DNA of 12,166 nucleotides from Chloroflexota bacterium. Its GTDB lineage: Bacteria; Chloroflexota; Dehalococcoidia; DSTF01; JACRBR01. The translations under genes and the position numbers were made by a program. Shown here in pieces: positions 5,763 to 12,166 of this stretch (positions are counted from its first letter, which is position 1; every line of letters begins with the position of its first letter). The notes under the pieces are model-generated. The model did not search any database. It was not told the DNA's origin and was given only the letters and a program-made list of their open reading frames with translations. Location of the stretch: NCBI GenBank assembly GCA_016213125.1, contig JACRBR010000167.1, forward strand, positions 1 to 12,166, given 5' to 3'.

Positions 5763-7106
5763 GTGGACGATCGCGCCCCCAGCCCGCCGCGTCTCGTGTC
5801 GATCGACGTACTGCGTGGCGTTGCCATCGTGTGGGTGGTGCTCTTCCACCTCTGGGGCGACCTCGAGTACTTTCCCGGCGTCCCACGCGTCTACTACGAC
5901 CAGCTCTGGTATCAGTTTGAGGAGGGCCGCGGACCCTGGGCCATTTTCACCTCGTTCACGGACCTCCTGTTCCGAAAGGGATTCCAGGGCGTCCCCCTCT
6001 TCATGATGATCAGCGGCCTCTCACTCACCATCGCCGCCTATCGCGCCGGGGATGGTCTGCGCTGGGGCGCCTTCTTCTTCGCCCGCTTTCGCAAGCTGCT
6101 CGCGCCGTACTGGGCCGGCGTCGCGCTGACCTACGGCGTCATCGCCCTCATCGCCTGGCGCCAGGCCGCGCTCCTGGGCCTGCCGTTCGGCGATCAGTTC
6201 GGCCACGGCGTCACCATCTCGGAGCGAACCTTCTTGCAGATCGACGGTGGCGTCATGTTCGCCAGCATCACGCTGCTCCCGCGCCTCCTGCGCGACGAGT
6301 GGTTCTTCGCGCCGCAGCTCGCGCTGTGGTTCGTCGGCCTTCTGGCCCAGTACTACATCCTCTTCCCCTTTCTCTTCGTGCTGATGCGGAAGATAGGCGT
6401 GGTCGCGTTCCTCCTGTTGACGTTCGCGCTCACCGTCGGCGCGAACGCCTGGGCTGTCCACCAGTACGCGGCGCTCGAGTTCAAGTTCTTCCTGGTCACC
6501 GGCTGGGCCCCCTTCCGCCTGTTCGAGTTCACTGCTGGTATGGCGCTCGGGTGGCTCCTCATCGACCCGCGCGCTGCTCGCACGCTTGCCGTCATGCGGC
6601 GCCCCGCCGCGCTCGCTGTCGCGGGGGTGCTCGGTCTCGCCTCGATGGTGGCCGGCGACCTGCTCATCGGCTGGTGGAACGTCGATGACGTCGTCAGCCG
6701 CAACCCGATGCTCTACGCGCAGGCGTTCGCGCTTCCGCTCGCGACACTGGGCCTGGCGCTCCTGTCGCTCCCGCTTCTGGTGCGTCGCCCCTCACGCGTC
6801 GATGTCACCATGCCCGTGCGCGCCTGCGTGACCATCGGCGTCATGTCCTACGCCATCCTCATCGTCAACGACGCGATGCGGCTGGTCGCAAGCCAGCTCC
6901 GGCTCGAAGACGTGCCCGGTGCCGTCTGGTGGACCTTCCTCGTCGCGGTCTACGTTCCCGCCAGCGTTGGCCTCGCGTGGCCCCTGGCCAACTTCCTCAG
7001 GCTCATACCCAGGCACCTCCCGGCCCCCCACCTGCCGCGGCCGGCGGGCGAGCCCGAATCCATCCCCGCTACAGCCGCCATGGCCGCCGATGCCAGCGGC
7101 TCTTAG
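5763..7106 (+). CDS. Acyltransferase-3 family membrane protein (OafA/YrhL-like)
   Basis: A 447-residue integral membrane protein. The N-terminus carries the acyltransferase-3 signature L-V-S-I-D-V-L-R-G at 11-19 with the diagnostic R-x10-H pair, Arg18 and His29 (R-G-V-A-I-V-W-V-V-L-F-H). It is followed by G-V-P-L-F-M-M-I-S-G-L-S-L, the family's [FG].P.FF..SG equivalent. About ten hydrophobic segments follow, with a charged Pro-rich tail at the C-terminus. Family members O-acylate surface polysaccharides, lipids or small molecules, using cytoplasmic acyl-CoA; the acceptor here is unknown. I chose the GTG at 5763 because GGAG (5752-5755) is 7 bases upstream and the signature then starts near residue 11. 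A GTG at 5664 would add 33 residues, lies upstream of the likely transcript start and has no ribosome-binding site. Confidence 0.88.
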   Translation: MDDRAPSPPRLVSIDVLRGVAIVWVVLFHLWGDLEYFPGVPRVYYDQLWYQFEEGRGPWAIFTSFTDLLFRKGFQGVPLFMMISGLSLTIAAYRAGDGLRWGAFFFARFRKLLAPYWAGVALTYGVIALIAWRQAALLGLPFGDQFGHGVTISERTFLQIDGGVMFASITLLPRLLRDEWFFAPQLALWFVGLLAQYYILFPFLFVLMRKIGVVAFLLLTFALTVGANAWAVHQYAALEFKFFLVTGWAPFRLFEFTAGMALGWLLIDPRAARTLAVMRRPAALAVAGVLGLASMVAGDLLIGWWNVDDVVSRNPMLYAQAFALPLATLGLALLSLPLLVRRPSRVDVTMPVRACVTIGVMSYAILIVNDAMRLVASQLRLEDVPGAVWWTFLVAVYVPASVGLAWPLANFLRLIPRHLPAPHLPRPAGEPESIPATAAMAADASGS

Positions 7107-7142
7107 GTCCGCTAACTCCCGCCTCGGGGGCCCATACCTGAC

Positions 7143-7174
7143 TTGGCGCGCCCTGCCGATGATCCCCCTATAGA
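7143..7174 (+). promoter_or_regulatory. Possible promoter of the prepilin-like gene
   Basis: TATAGA (7169-7174) resembles a -10 box, with TTGGCG (7143-7148, four of six matches) upstream. The 20-base spacing is longer than ideal, so only the -10 is moderately convincing. Downstream, GCCTCC (7203-7208) and GGAGGC (7215-7220) can pair into a small hairpin that would bury the GGAGG just before the ATG at 7223. This would be a possible translational control, but it is speculative. Confidence 0.25.
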
Positions 7175-7222
7175 GAAGGCCTGCAGAAGGGAATAGAGGC
7201 GGGCCTCCCCTCGTGGAGGCGT

Positions 7223-8017
7223 ATGCGGTCGAGTCGCGCAAGAGCCGAATGCGGAGAGAGCACGCTCGAGATGCTGCTCTGGGCGGGCGCGGCTCTCGGA
7301 GTCGTTGCCATCGCCGGCTACGTCGTCTTCATGAAGCCCTGGGAAGACAAGCCTATCAAGCTCACGCCCGAGCAGCAGGCCTACGTTGCCGCCGTCGCCA
7401 CGCAGCAAGCCGATGCCTACGTCATCGCCATCGCCACCCAGCAGGCCGATGCAGCGCAGGCCGCGGCGAGCTCGCCCCAGTCCGCAGCCCCGGCGTCATC
7501 GGGCTACCAGCCGCCGTCGCAAACCAGCTACCAGCCGCCGGCGGCCTCGAACGCACCTGCGTCGCAGCCGCCTGCCTCGGCTCCACTAGCGACGTCGATT
7601 CCGCCGCCGCCCGCACCTACGCAGCCTCCCGCACAGGGGAGCGCGCCGCCTCCACCCCCGCCCCCAACGCCAACCAACACGCCGAAGCCGGCCCCGCCGC
7701 CTCCACCTCCTGCCCCGCCCCCCACGGCGCCGCCCGCCTCATCCGGCGCGTCGACGCCGATGGGCCGCTGTGTCGGATACGTCGCCGGGTTGTCGTCTGT
7801 CGGCTACGACGACTGCGTGAACTTCGTCCTAACGGGCGACTACAACACCAGCCACTGCATCGGGCACATCATCGGCTCCCCCGGCATCACCGACGGACTC
7901 GCTGCATGCGTTCAGGTCGCCCTCTCCGACTACCAGCTCGGCGACTGCTTCATGGGCGTCACCGGCCAGTCCTACTACGGCTACACCTCCTGTCGCATCT
8001 ACTACGAGACCCACTAG
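7223..8017 (+). CDS. Prepilin-like anchored protein with Pro-rich stalk and Cys-repeat head
   Basis: I do not recognise a named family for the whole 264-residue protein. The N-terminus M-R-S-S-R-A-R-A-E-C-G | E-S-T-L-E followed by a hydrophobic stretch at 17-37 fits a class III (Flp/TadE-type) prepilin signal: a short basic leader, Gly at -1 (Gly11) and Glu at +5 (Glu16). Residues 53-76 are two copies of a 12-residue unit (A-Y-V-[AI]-A-[VI]-A-T-Q-Q-A-D). Residues 84-178 form a Pro/Ala/Ser-rich stalk with runs of up to seven prolines. The C-terminal 183-264 contains cysteines at 183, 198, 212, 229, 242 and 257, 13-17 apart, suggesting three disulfides in an extracytoplasmic domain. GGAGG at 7215-7219 is only 3 bases from the ATG; a start at 7271 is possible but would destroy the signal motif. 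No pilus assembly genes are in the window. Confidence 0.7.
   Translation: MRSSRARAECGESTLEMLLWAGAALGVVAIAGYVVFMKPWEDKPIKLTPEQQAYVAAVATQQADAYVIAIATQQADAAQAAASSPQSAAPASSGYQPPSQTSYQPPAASNAPASQPPASAPLATSIPPPPAPTQPPAQGSAPPPPPPPTPTNTPKPAPPPPPPAPPPTAPPASSGASTPMGRCVGYVAGLSSVGYDDCVNFVLTGDYNTSHCIGHIIGSPGITDGLAACVQVALSDYQLGDCFMGVTGQSYYGYTSCRIYYETH
7379..7450 (+). repeat. 36-bp in-frame tandem duplication within the prepilin-like gene
   Basis: Two adjacent 36-base units (7379-7414 and 7415-7450) encode A-Y-V-A-A-V-A-T-Q-Q-A-D and A-Y-V-I-A-I-A-T-Q-Q-A-D. They differ mostly at silent or conservative positions, so the duplication is not brand new. It lies between the membrane segment and the proline-rich stalk and probably extends a helix. 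Confidence 0.8.
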
Positions 8018-8053
8018 GTCCGCTCGCCTTTAGCGATTAGCCTCGCTCGCCGG

Positions 8054-8059
8054 TAGACT
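8054..8059 (+). promoter_or_regulatory. -10 box for a leaderless apgM transcript
   Basis: TAGACT ends 7 bases before the GTG start at 8067, the spacing expected when transcription begins at the start codon itself. There is no Shine-Dalgarno sequence in the 49-base gap after the preceding gene. A -35 match at 8031-8036 (TAGCGA, three of six) is weak. Together these suggest a leaderless mRNA driving the apgM-tpiA-miaA cluster. Confidence 0.45.
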
Positions 8060-8066
8060 GCGCCTC

Positions 8067-9269
8067 GTGAATCTCGAACTCCTGCGTGAGCTTTCCGTCC
8101 CCGCCGAGTCGAAGATCCTGCTCCTCGTCATCGACGGTCTCGGCGGCCTCCCGAACGAATCTGGCCGCTCCGAGCTGGAGCAGGCGCACATCCAGCGCCT
8201 CGATCGCCTCGCCCAGGAAAGCCTCTGCGGATTAACCGTCCCCGTCGGCGTCGGTGTCACGCCGGGTAGCGGTCCGGGCCACCTCGCGCTCTTCGGCTAC
8301 GACCCGGAGAAGTACACCGTCGGCCGCGGCGTGCTCGAGGCGCTCGGCATCGACTTCGACCTGCAGTCGACGGATCTCGCTGCCCGCGGCAACTTCTGCA
8401 CCGTTGACACAGACGGCAAGATCACCGACCGCCGCGCCGGGCGCATCGAGACGAAGCACAGCGCCCCCCTCTGCGACAGGCTCTCTTCCATCAAGCTGCC
8501 TGGTGTACAGGTGTTTGTGGAGCCAGTGAAGGACCACCGTTTCCTGCTCGTCCTCCGCGGCGAGGGCCTTTCGGACCAGGTCACTGACGCCGACCCCCAG
8601 CGCGTCGGCGCGAAGCCCATGCTCTCCCGCGCACTCTCGCCGGAAGCGGAGCCCACGGCGAAGCTCATCAACGACTGGGTCGCGCAGGCCCAGAAGCTCC
8701 TGCGGAACGAGCACCCTGCCAACATGCTCACCCTGCGCGGCATCGCCAAGCACCCACCGATGCCGTCGTTGCCGGAGATCTGCAAGTTCCGCGCCGCTGC
8801 CATCGCCGCATACCCCATGTACCGTGGCCTCGCCAAGCTCGTCGGCATGGACGTGCTCAAGACCGGCGCCACGTTCGCAGATGAGATCGCGACCCTCAAG
8901 GCGCACTGGGACTCCTACGACTTCTTCTTCATCCACTTCAAGCGCGCCGACGCCGCAGGAGAGGATGGCGACTTCCAGGAGAAGGTGGCGGCGCTCGAGG
9001 AGATCGACACCCATATCGACGACCTCCACGAGCTTCAGGCCGACGTCTTCATGGTCGCCGGCGACCACTCGACCCCCGCTGTTGTTGCCGGACACTCCTG
9101 GCACCCGGTGCCCTTCCTCTTCCATGCGAAGAACTTCAACCCGGGCGACACTACGCAGGGGTTCAATGAGAAGGCCTGTGCCGTGGGTAGCCTCGGCACG
9201 TTTCCCGCGAAGGAAGTCCTTTCGCTCGCGATGGCCTACGCGGGTCGCCTGACGAAATACGGAGCCTGA
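8067..9269 (+). CDS. apgM: 2,3-bisphosphoglycerate-independent phosphoglycerate mutase, archaeal type
   Basis: A 400-residue member of the alkaline-phosphatase-superfamily mutases, interconverting 3- and 2-phosphoglycerate in glycolysis and gluconeogenesis. Metal-binding Asp23 is in L-L-L-V-I-D-G-L-G-G at 18-27. The phosphorylated nucleophile Ser68 is in V-T-P-G-S-G-P-G-H-L-A-L-F-G-Y-D-P at 64-80, a hallmark of the ApgM branch. The C-terminal metal ligands are Asp294 with the A-G-E-D-G-D segment at 297-302, Asp333-His334 in A-G-D-H-S-T-P at 331-337, and His346 in G-H-S-W-H-P. Length fits ApgM (about 400) and not the 510-residue bacterial GpmI. The usual A-G-H-D-G has Glu in place of His here, which may be normal for the bacterial branch. 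The GTG start has no ribosome-binding site but a -10 box 7 bases upstream. It is separated from tpiA by 3 bases, so the two are certainly cotranscribed. Confidence 0.94.
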   Translation: MNLELLRELSVPAESKILLLVIDGLGGLPNESGRSELEQAHIQRLDRLAQESLCGLTVPVGVGVTPGSGPGHLALFGYDPEKYTVGRGVLEALGIDFDLQSTDLAARGNFCTVDTDGKITDRRAGRIETKHSAPLCDRLSSIKLPGVQVFVEPVKDHRFLLVLRGEGLSDQVTDADPQRVGAKPMLSRALSPEAEPTAKLINDWVAQAQKLLRNEHPANMLTLRGIAKHPPMPSLPEICKFRAAAIAAYPMYRGLAKLVGMDVLKTGATFADEIATLKAHWDSYDFFFIHFKRADAAGEDGDFQEKVAALEEIDTHIDDLHELQADVFMVAGDHSTPAVVAGHSWHPVPFLFHAKNFNPGDTTQGFNEKACAVGSLGTFPAKEVLSLAMAYAGRLTKYGA

Positions 9270-9272
9270 CAT

Positions 9273-10033
<761 letters not shown>

Positions 10034-10034
<1 letters not shown>

Positions 10035-10957
10035 TGCCGCGCGGCACGCCGCGGCGCCTCGTTGCCATCATCGGCGCCACCGCCACGGGGAAGACCGCGC
10101 TCAGCATCGCCGTCGCCCACGCGCTCGACGGCGAGATCGTGAACGCGGACTCGCGCCAGATCTATCGCGGCATGGACATCGGCACCGCCAAGCCCACCCC
10201 GGCCGAGCAAGCGGCCGCTCCGCATCACCTCATCGACATCCTCGATCCCGACGAGACGCTCACGCTCGCCGCCTACCTCGATCTGGCGAAGGCCGCGCTC
10301 GAAGACATCTGGTCGCGTGGCAAGCAGCCCATAGTCGCCGGCGGGACCGGCCAGTACGTCTGGGCCCTCCTCGAGGGCTGGCGTGTCCCGCGCGTCCCCC
10401 CCGATCGCGAACTGCGCGCCCGCCGCGAGGCCCGCGCGGCTTTGGAAGGACCGTCGACTCTTCTCGAAGAGCTGCGCGCGCTCGATCCCGCCAGCGCCGA
10501 TCGCATCGACCCCAACAACGCCCGTCGCATCATCCGCGCCATCGAGGTTACCGTCGCCACCGGCCGCCCCTTCAGCGAGTGGCAGAAGAAGGACCGCCCA
10601 GGCTACGACACGCGCGTCGTTGGCCTGCGTATGGATCGCCCCGCCCTCCACGCTCGCATCGACGCGCGGGTCGATGCCATGATGGGTGCCGGCCTCGTCG
10701 ATGAGGTCCAGCGTCTGAACGCCACTGGTTACGCCTGTGACCTCCCCGCCATGTCCGGCATCGGCTATCGCCAAATCTGCGAGCACCTCCGCGGCGAACG
10801 CACGCTCGACGCCGCGATCGCCCGTATCAAGACCGAGACGCACCGCCTGGCCCGCATGCAACACGCGTGGTTCAAGCCCGCCGACGCCCGCATCCACTGG
10901 CTCCACGCCCTGGCTCCCTCGCTTCTGCGCGAGGCCCTGAGCGTGCTTTCCGCCTGA
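10034..10957 (+). CDS. miaA: tRNA dimethylallyltransferase
   Basis: A 307-residue enzyme that transfers a dimethylallyl group from dimethylallyl diphosphate to N6 of A37 in tRNAs reading codons starting with U. The Walker-A loop G-A-T-A-T-G-K-T lies at 14-21. The conserved D-S-R-Q-I-Y-R-G-M-D-I-G-T-A-K is at 39-53, including the catalytic Asp39. G-G-T-G-Q-Y is at 103-108, and the tRNA-binding N-A-R-R-I-I-R-A-I-E-V helix follows near 160-170. The late S-G-I-G-Y-R-Q motif and the C-terminal H-R-L-A-R-M-Q-H-A-W-F segment complete the family pattern. Length is typical. The ATG overlaps the tpiA stop (TGATG), implying translational coupling, and I see no Shine-Dalgarno sequence. The same frame is open far upstream inside tpiA, but that is coincidental. 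Confidence 0.96.
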
Positions 10958-10970
10958 CAAGCCGCCGCGT

Positions 10971-10976
10971 TATGCT
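10971..10976 (+). promoter_or_regulatory. -10-like box in front of dapF
   Basis: TATGCT lies 9 bases before the dapF ATG in a 28-base gap that contains no ribosome-binding site. This layout resembles the box before apgM and suggests a second, near-leaderless transcript start. No good -35 is seen at 17 bases. Readthrough from miaA remains the simpler source of dapF mRNA. Confidence 0.3.
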
Positions 10977-10985
10977 GGCCACACC

Positions 10986-11828
10986 ATGAACTTCGCCAAG
11001 CTCCACGGCACCGGCAACGACTTCATCATGGTCGACGCCTACGGCCTCGACCGCGACTGGTCCGCGCTTGCACAGGCCGTCTGCGACCGCCATTTCGGCG
11101 TCGGTGCCGATGGCCTCATCCTGGCGTCGCCGTCCCAGAAGGCGCCCGTCCGTATGCGCATCTTCAACGCCGACGGCTCCGAAGCGGAGATGTCCGGCAA
11201 CGTCATGCGCTGCCTCGTGAAGTTCTCCGTCTACTACGTGATCGTCGATCCCGTTGGCGGCGCGTTCGACGTCGAGACCGGCGCCGGCGTCATGCGCGCG
11301 CGCATCACCACCGATACCGAAGGTCGCGTGACCAGCGTGCGCGAGAGCATGGGCCCGCCACGCCTGGATCCGAAGCAGATCCCCGTCGCTATCGACGCAC
11401 CGCCGCCTATCACGAACTTCGAACTCCAGGTCGATGGGCAGCCACTGGTCATAACACCAGTGTCGATGGGCAACCCGCACGCCATCCATGTCCAGTCCGC
11501 GGCCGTCGCGGACTTCCCGCTGCACCGCATCGGCCCGCTGATGGAGCACCATTCGCTCTTCCCCAACCGCACTAACTTCGAGGTTGTCCGCTACTTCGAC
11601 CGCGCACACGCCGAGATGCGCGTCTGGGAGCGCGGAGTAGGGGAGACCCTCTCCTGCGGCTCCGGCGCCTCCGCCGTCATGGTCGCCTCGCGCCTGCTCG
11701 ATCTCGCCGACAACAGCCTCGAGCTCCGCGTGCCCGGCGGCGTGCTGCAGCTTGAATGGGATGGAGAGGGCGACGTCATCCTCACCGGCCCCGTCGCCGA
11801 GGTCTTTCGCGGGACGTGGCCCGACTGA
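10986..11828 (+). CDS. dapF: Diaminopimelate epimerase, first catalytic Cys replaced by Ser
   Basis: A 280-residue protein with the DapF double-domain layout. It shows K-L-H-G-T-G-N-D-F at 5-13, F-G-V-G-A-D-G at 37-43, F-N-A-D-G-S-E-A-E-M at 60-69, M-G-N-P-H at 161-165, N-R-T-N-F-E at 194-199, W-E-R-G-V-G-E-T-L-S-C-G-S-G at 214-227, and a C-terminal G-P-V-A-E-V-F-R-G. DapF interconverts LL- and meso-diaminopimelate with two cysteines acting as acid and base. Here the second is present (Cys224), but the first position is Ser70. The usual C-G-N-G-x-R reads S-G-N-V-M-R, with a cysteine six residues on (Cys76). Everything else looks intact, so it may be a slow epimerase, an enzyme with changed activity, or a lineage variant. 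The stop overlaps the next gene by one base. Confidence 0.88.
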   Translation: MNFAKLHGTGNDFIMVDAYGLDRDWSALAQAVCDRHFGVGADGLILASPSQKAPVRMRIFNADGSEAEMSGNVMRCLVKFSVYYVIVDPVGGAFDVETGAGVMRARITTDTEGRVTSVRESMGPPRLDPKQIPVAIDAPPPITNFELQVDGQPLVITPVSMGNPHAIHVQSAAVADFPLHRIGPLMEHHSLFPNRTNFEVVRYFDRAHAEMRVWERGVGETLSCGSGASAVMVASRLLDLADNSLELRVPGGVLQLEWDGEGDVILTGPVAEVFRGTWPD

Positions 11829-12166
11829 TGCCAGTTCCCCGCCCCCGCCGCCTCGATGTCCCGGTCGCCCGCAGCCTCTACGACCGCCTGTCGCTCGATG
11901 CGCTGAGCTGCACCTATACACGCCGCGAGCTCGATGCCCTCGAGCACGAACATCCGGACCTCATCGTCGAAGACGTCGGCAACATTGTCGCCGCCATCGA
12001 CCATGGCGTTGCGATCGTGCTGGCCTATGCGTTCGAGAGCGACCGCGCCTGCACGGACCGCTTCGATGCACTGTTCCAGAAGCTGCTGCCTCGCGACCGC
12101 AAGGAGTACAGAGCCCCCACGGTGCGCTTCCGTCTCGCAAACGGTTCATCGCGTCCCATGGTCGAG
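11828..12166 (+). CDS. Unrecognised protein, 5' part only
   Basis: I do not recognise a family. The 113 residues visible begin M-P-V-P-R-P-R-R-L-D-V-P-V-A-R-S-L-Y-D-R, then L-D-A-L-E-H-E-H-P-D-L-I-V-E-D-V-G-N-I-V-A-A-I-D-H-G-V-A. It continues with a charged region E-S-D-R-A-C-T-D-R-F-D-A-L-F and reaches T-V-R-F-R-L-A-N-G at the window end. No signal peptide or membrane span is seen. The mixed alpha/beta look and strand-like segments (A-I-V-L-A-Y-A-F) suggest a soluble cytoplasmic protein. The ATG overlaps the dapF stop (TGATG), so it is cotranscribed and probably translationally coupled. Codon use matches its neighbours. An acetyltransferase-linked domain is one possibility, with no motif to prove it. 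Confidence 0.75.
   Translation, partial: MPVPRPRRLDVPVARSLYDRLSLDALSCTYTRRELDALEHEHPDLIVEDVGNIVAAIDHGVAIVLAYAFESDRACTDRFDALFQKLLPRDRKEYRAPTVRFRLANGSSRPMVE

Noticed and set aside
7640..7740. C-rich run resembling a low-complexity or triplex-forming repeat
   Set aside because: It is fully explained as the coding sequence of the polyproline stalk.
8955..8985. Glu in place of the usual His in the A-G-x-D-G metal-site motif of ApgM
   Set aside because: I recall bacterial-branch ApgM proteins with Glu here, and all other metal ligands are present, so it is probably ordinary variation.

Overview
The window is a GC-rich (roughly two-thirds G+C by eye), densely coded bacterial chromosome segment with no sign of phage, insertion sequences, CRISPR or RNA genes. 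The gene mix suggests an environmental Chloroflexota, perhaps a Dehalococcoidia-like lineage: an archaeal-type cofactor-independent phosphoglycerate mutase followed by tpiA, miaA and dapF, plus an amidase, an acyl-CoA dehydrogenase, a PAP2 lipid phosphatase and an apparently leaderless start. That assignment is inference; no marker gene in the window settles it.

Left part (1-5476), mixed strands. A DUF6886-type gene runs off the left edge on the minus strand. It is followed by a short tandem-repeat patch and a plus-strand PAP2/Aur1-type membrane phosphatase. A hairpin terminator separates this from a minus-strand operon, amidase-hicA-hicB, in which a HicAB toxin-antitoxin pair sits directly behind an amidase-signature hydrolase. 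Next come a 44-residue single-span membrane protein (+), a perfect 10-bp palindromic repeat, an acyl-CoA dehydrogenase (-), a strong hairpin, and a small ElaB/DUF883-like membrane-anchored protein (-).

Right part (5763-12166), all plus strand. An acyltransferase-3 membrane protein is followed by the most unusual gene here. It has a prepilin-like N-terminus (G|ESTLE followed by a hydrophobic stretch), a long proline-rich stalk and a C-terminal domain with six regularly spaced cysteines that looks like an internal repeat. Then comes a tight housekeeping cluster: apgM, tpiA (2-codon-scale gap), miaA (1-base overlap), dapF (short gap with its own -10-like box) and a cut-off unknown gene overlapping dapF by one base. 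ApgM and TpiA act in lower and central glycolysis/gluconeogenesis, MiaA modifies tRNA position A37, and DapF acts in the diaminopimelate/lysine pathway.

Points deserving a second look are the prepilin-like Cys-repeat protein and a DapF whose first catalytic cysteine is a serine within an altered S-G-N-V motif. The largest stretch without a gene is 5477-5762, a divergent promoter region of 286 bases; no gene-free stretch exceeds 300 bases.
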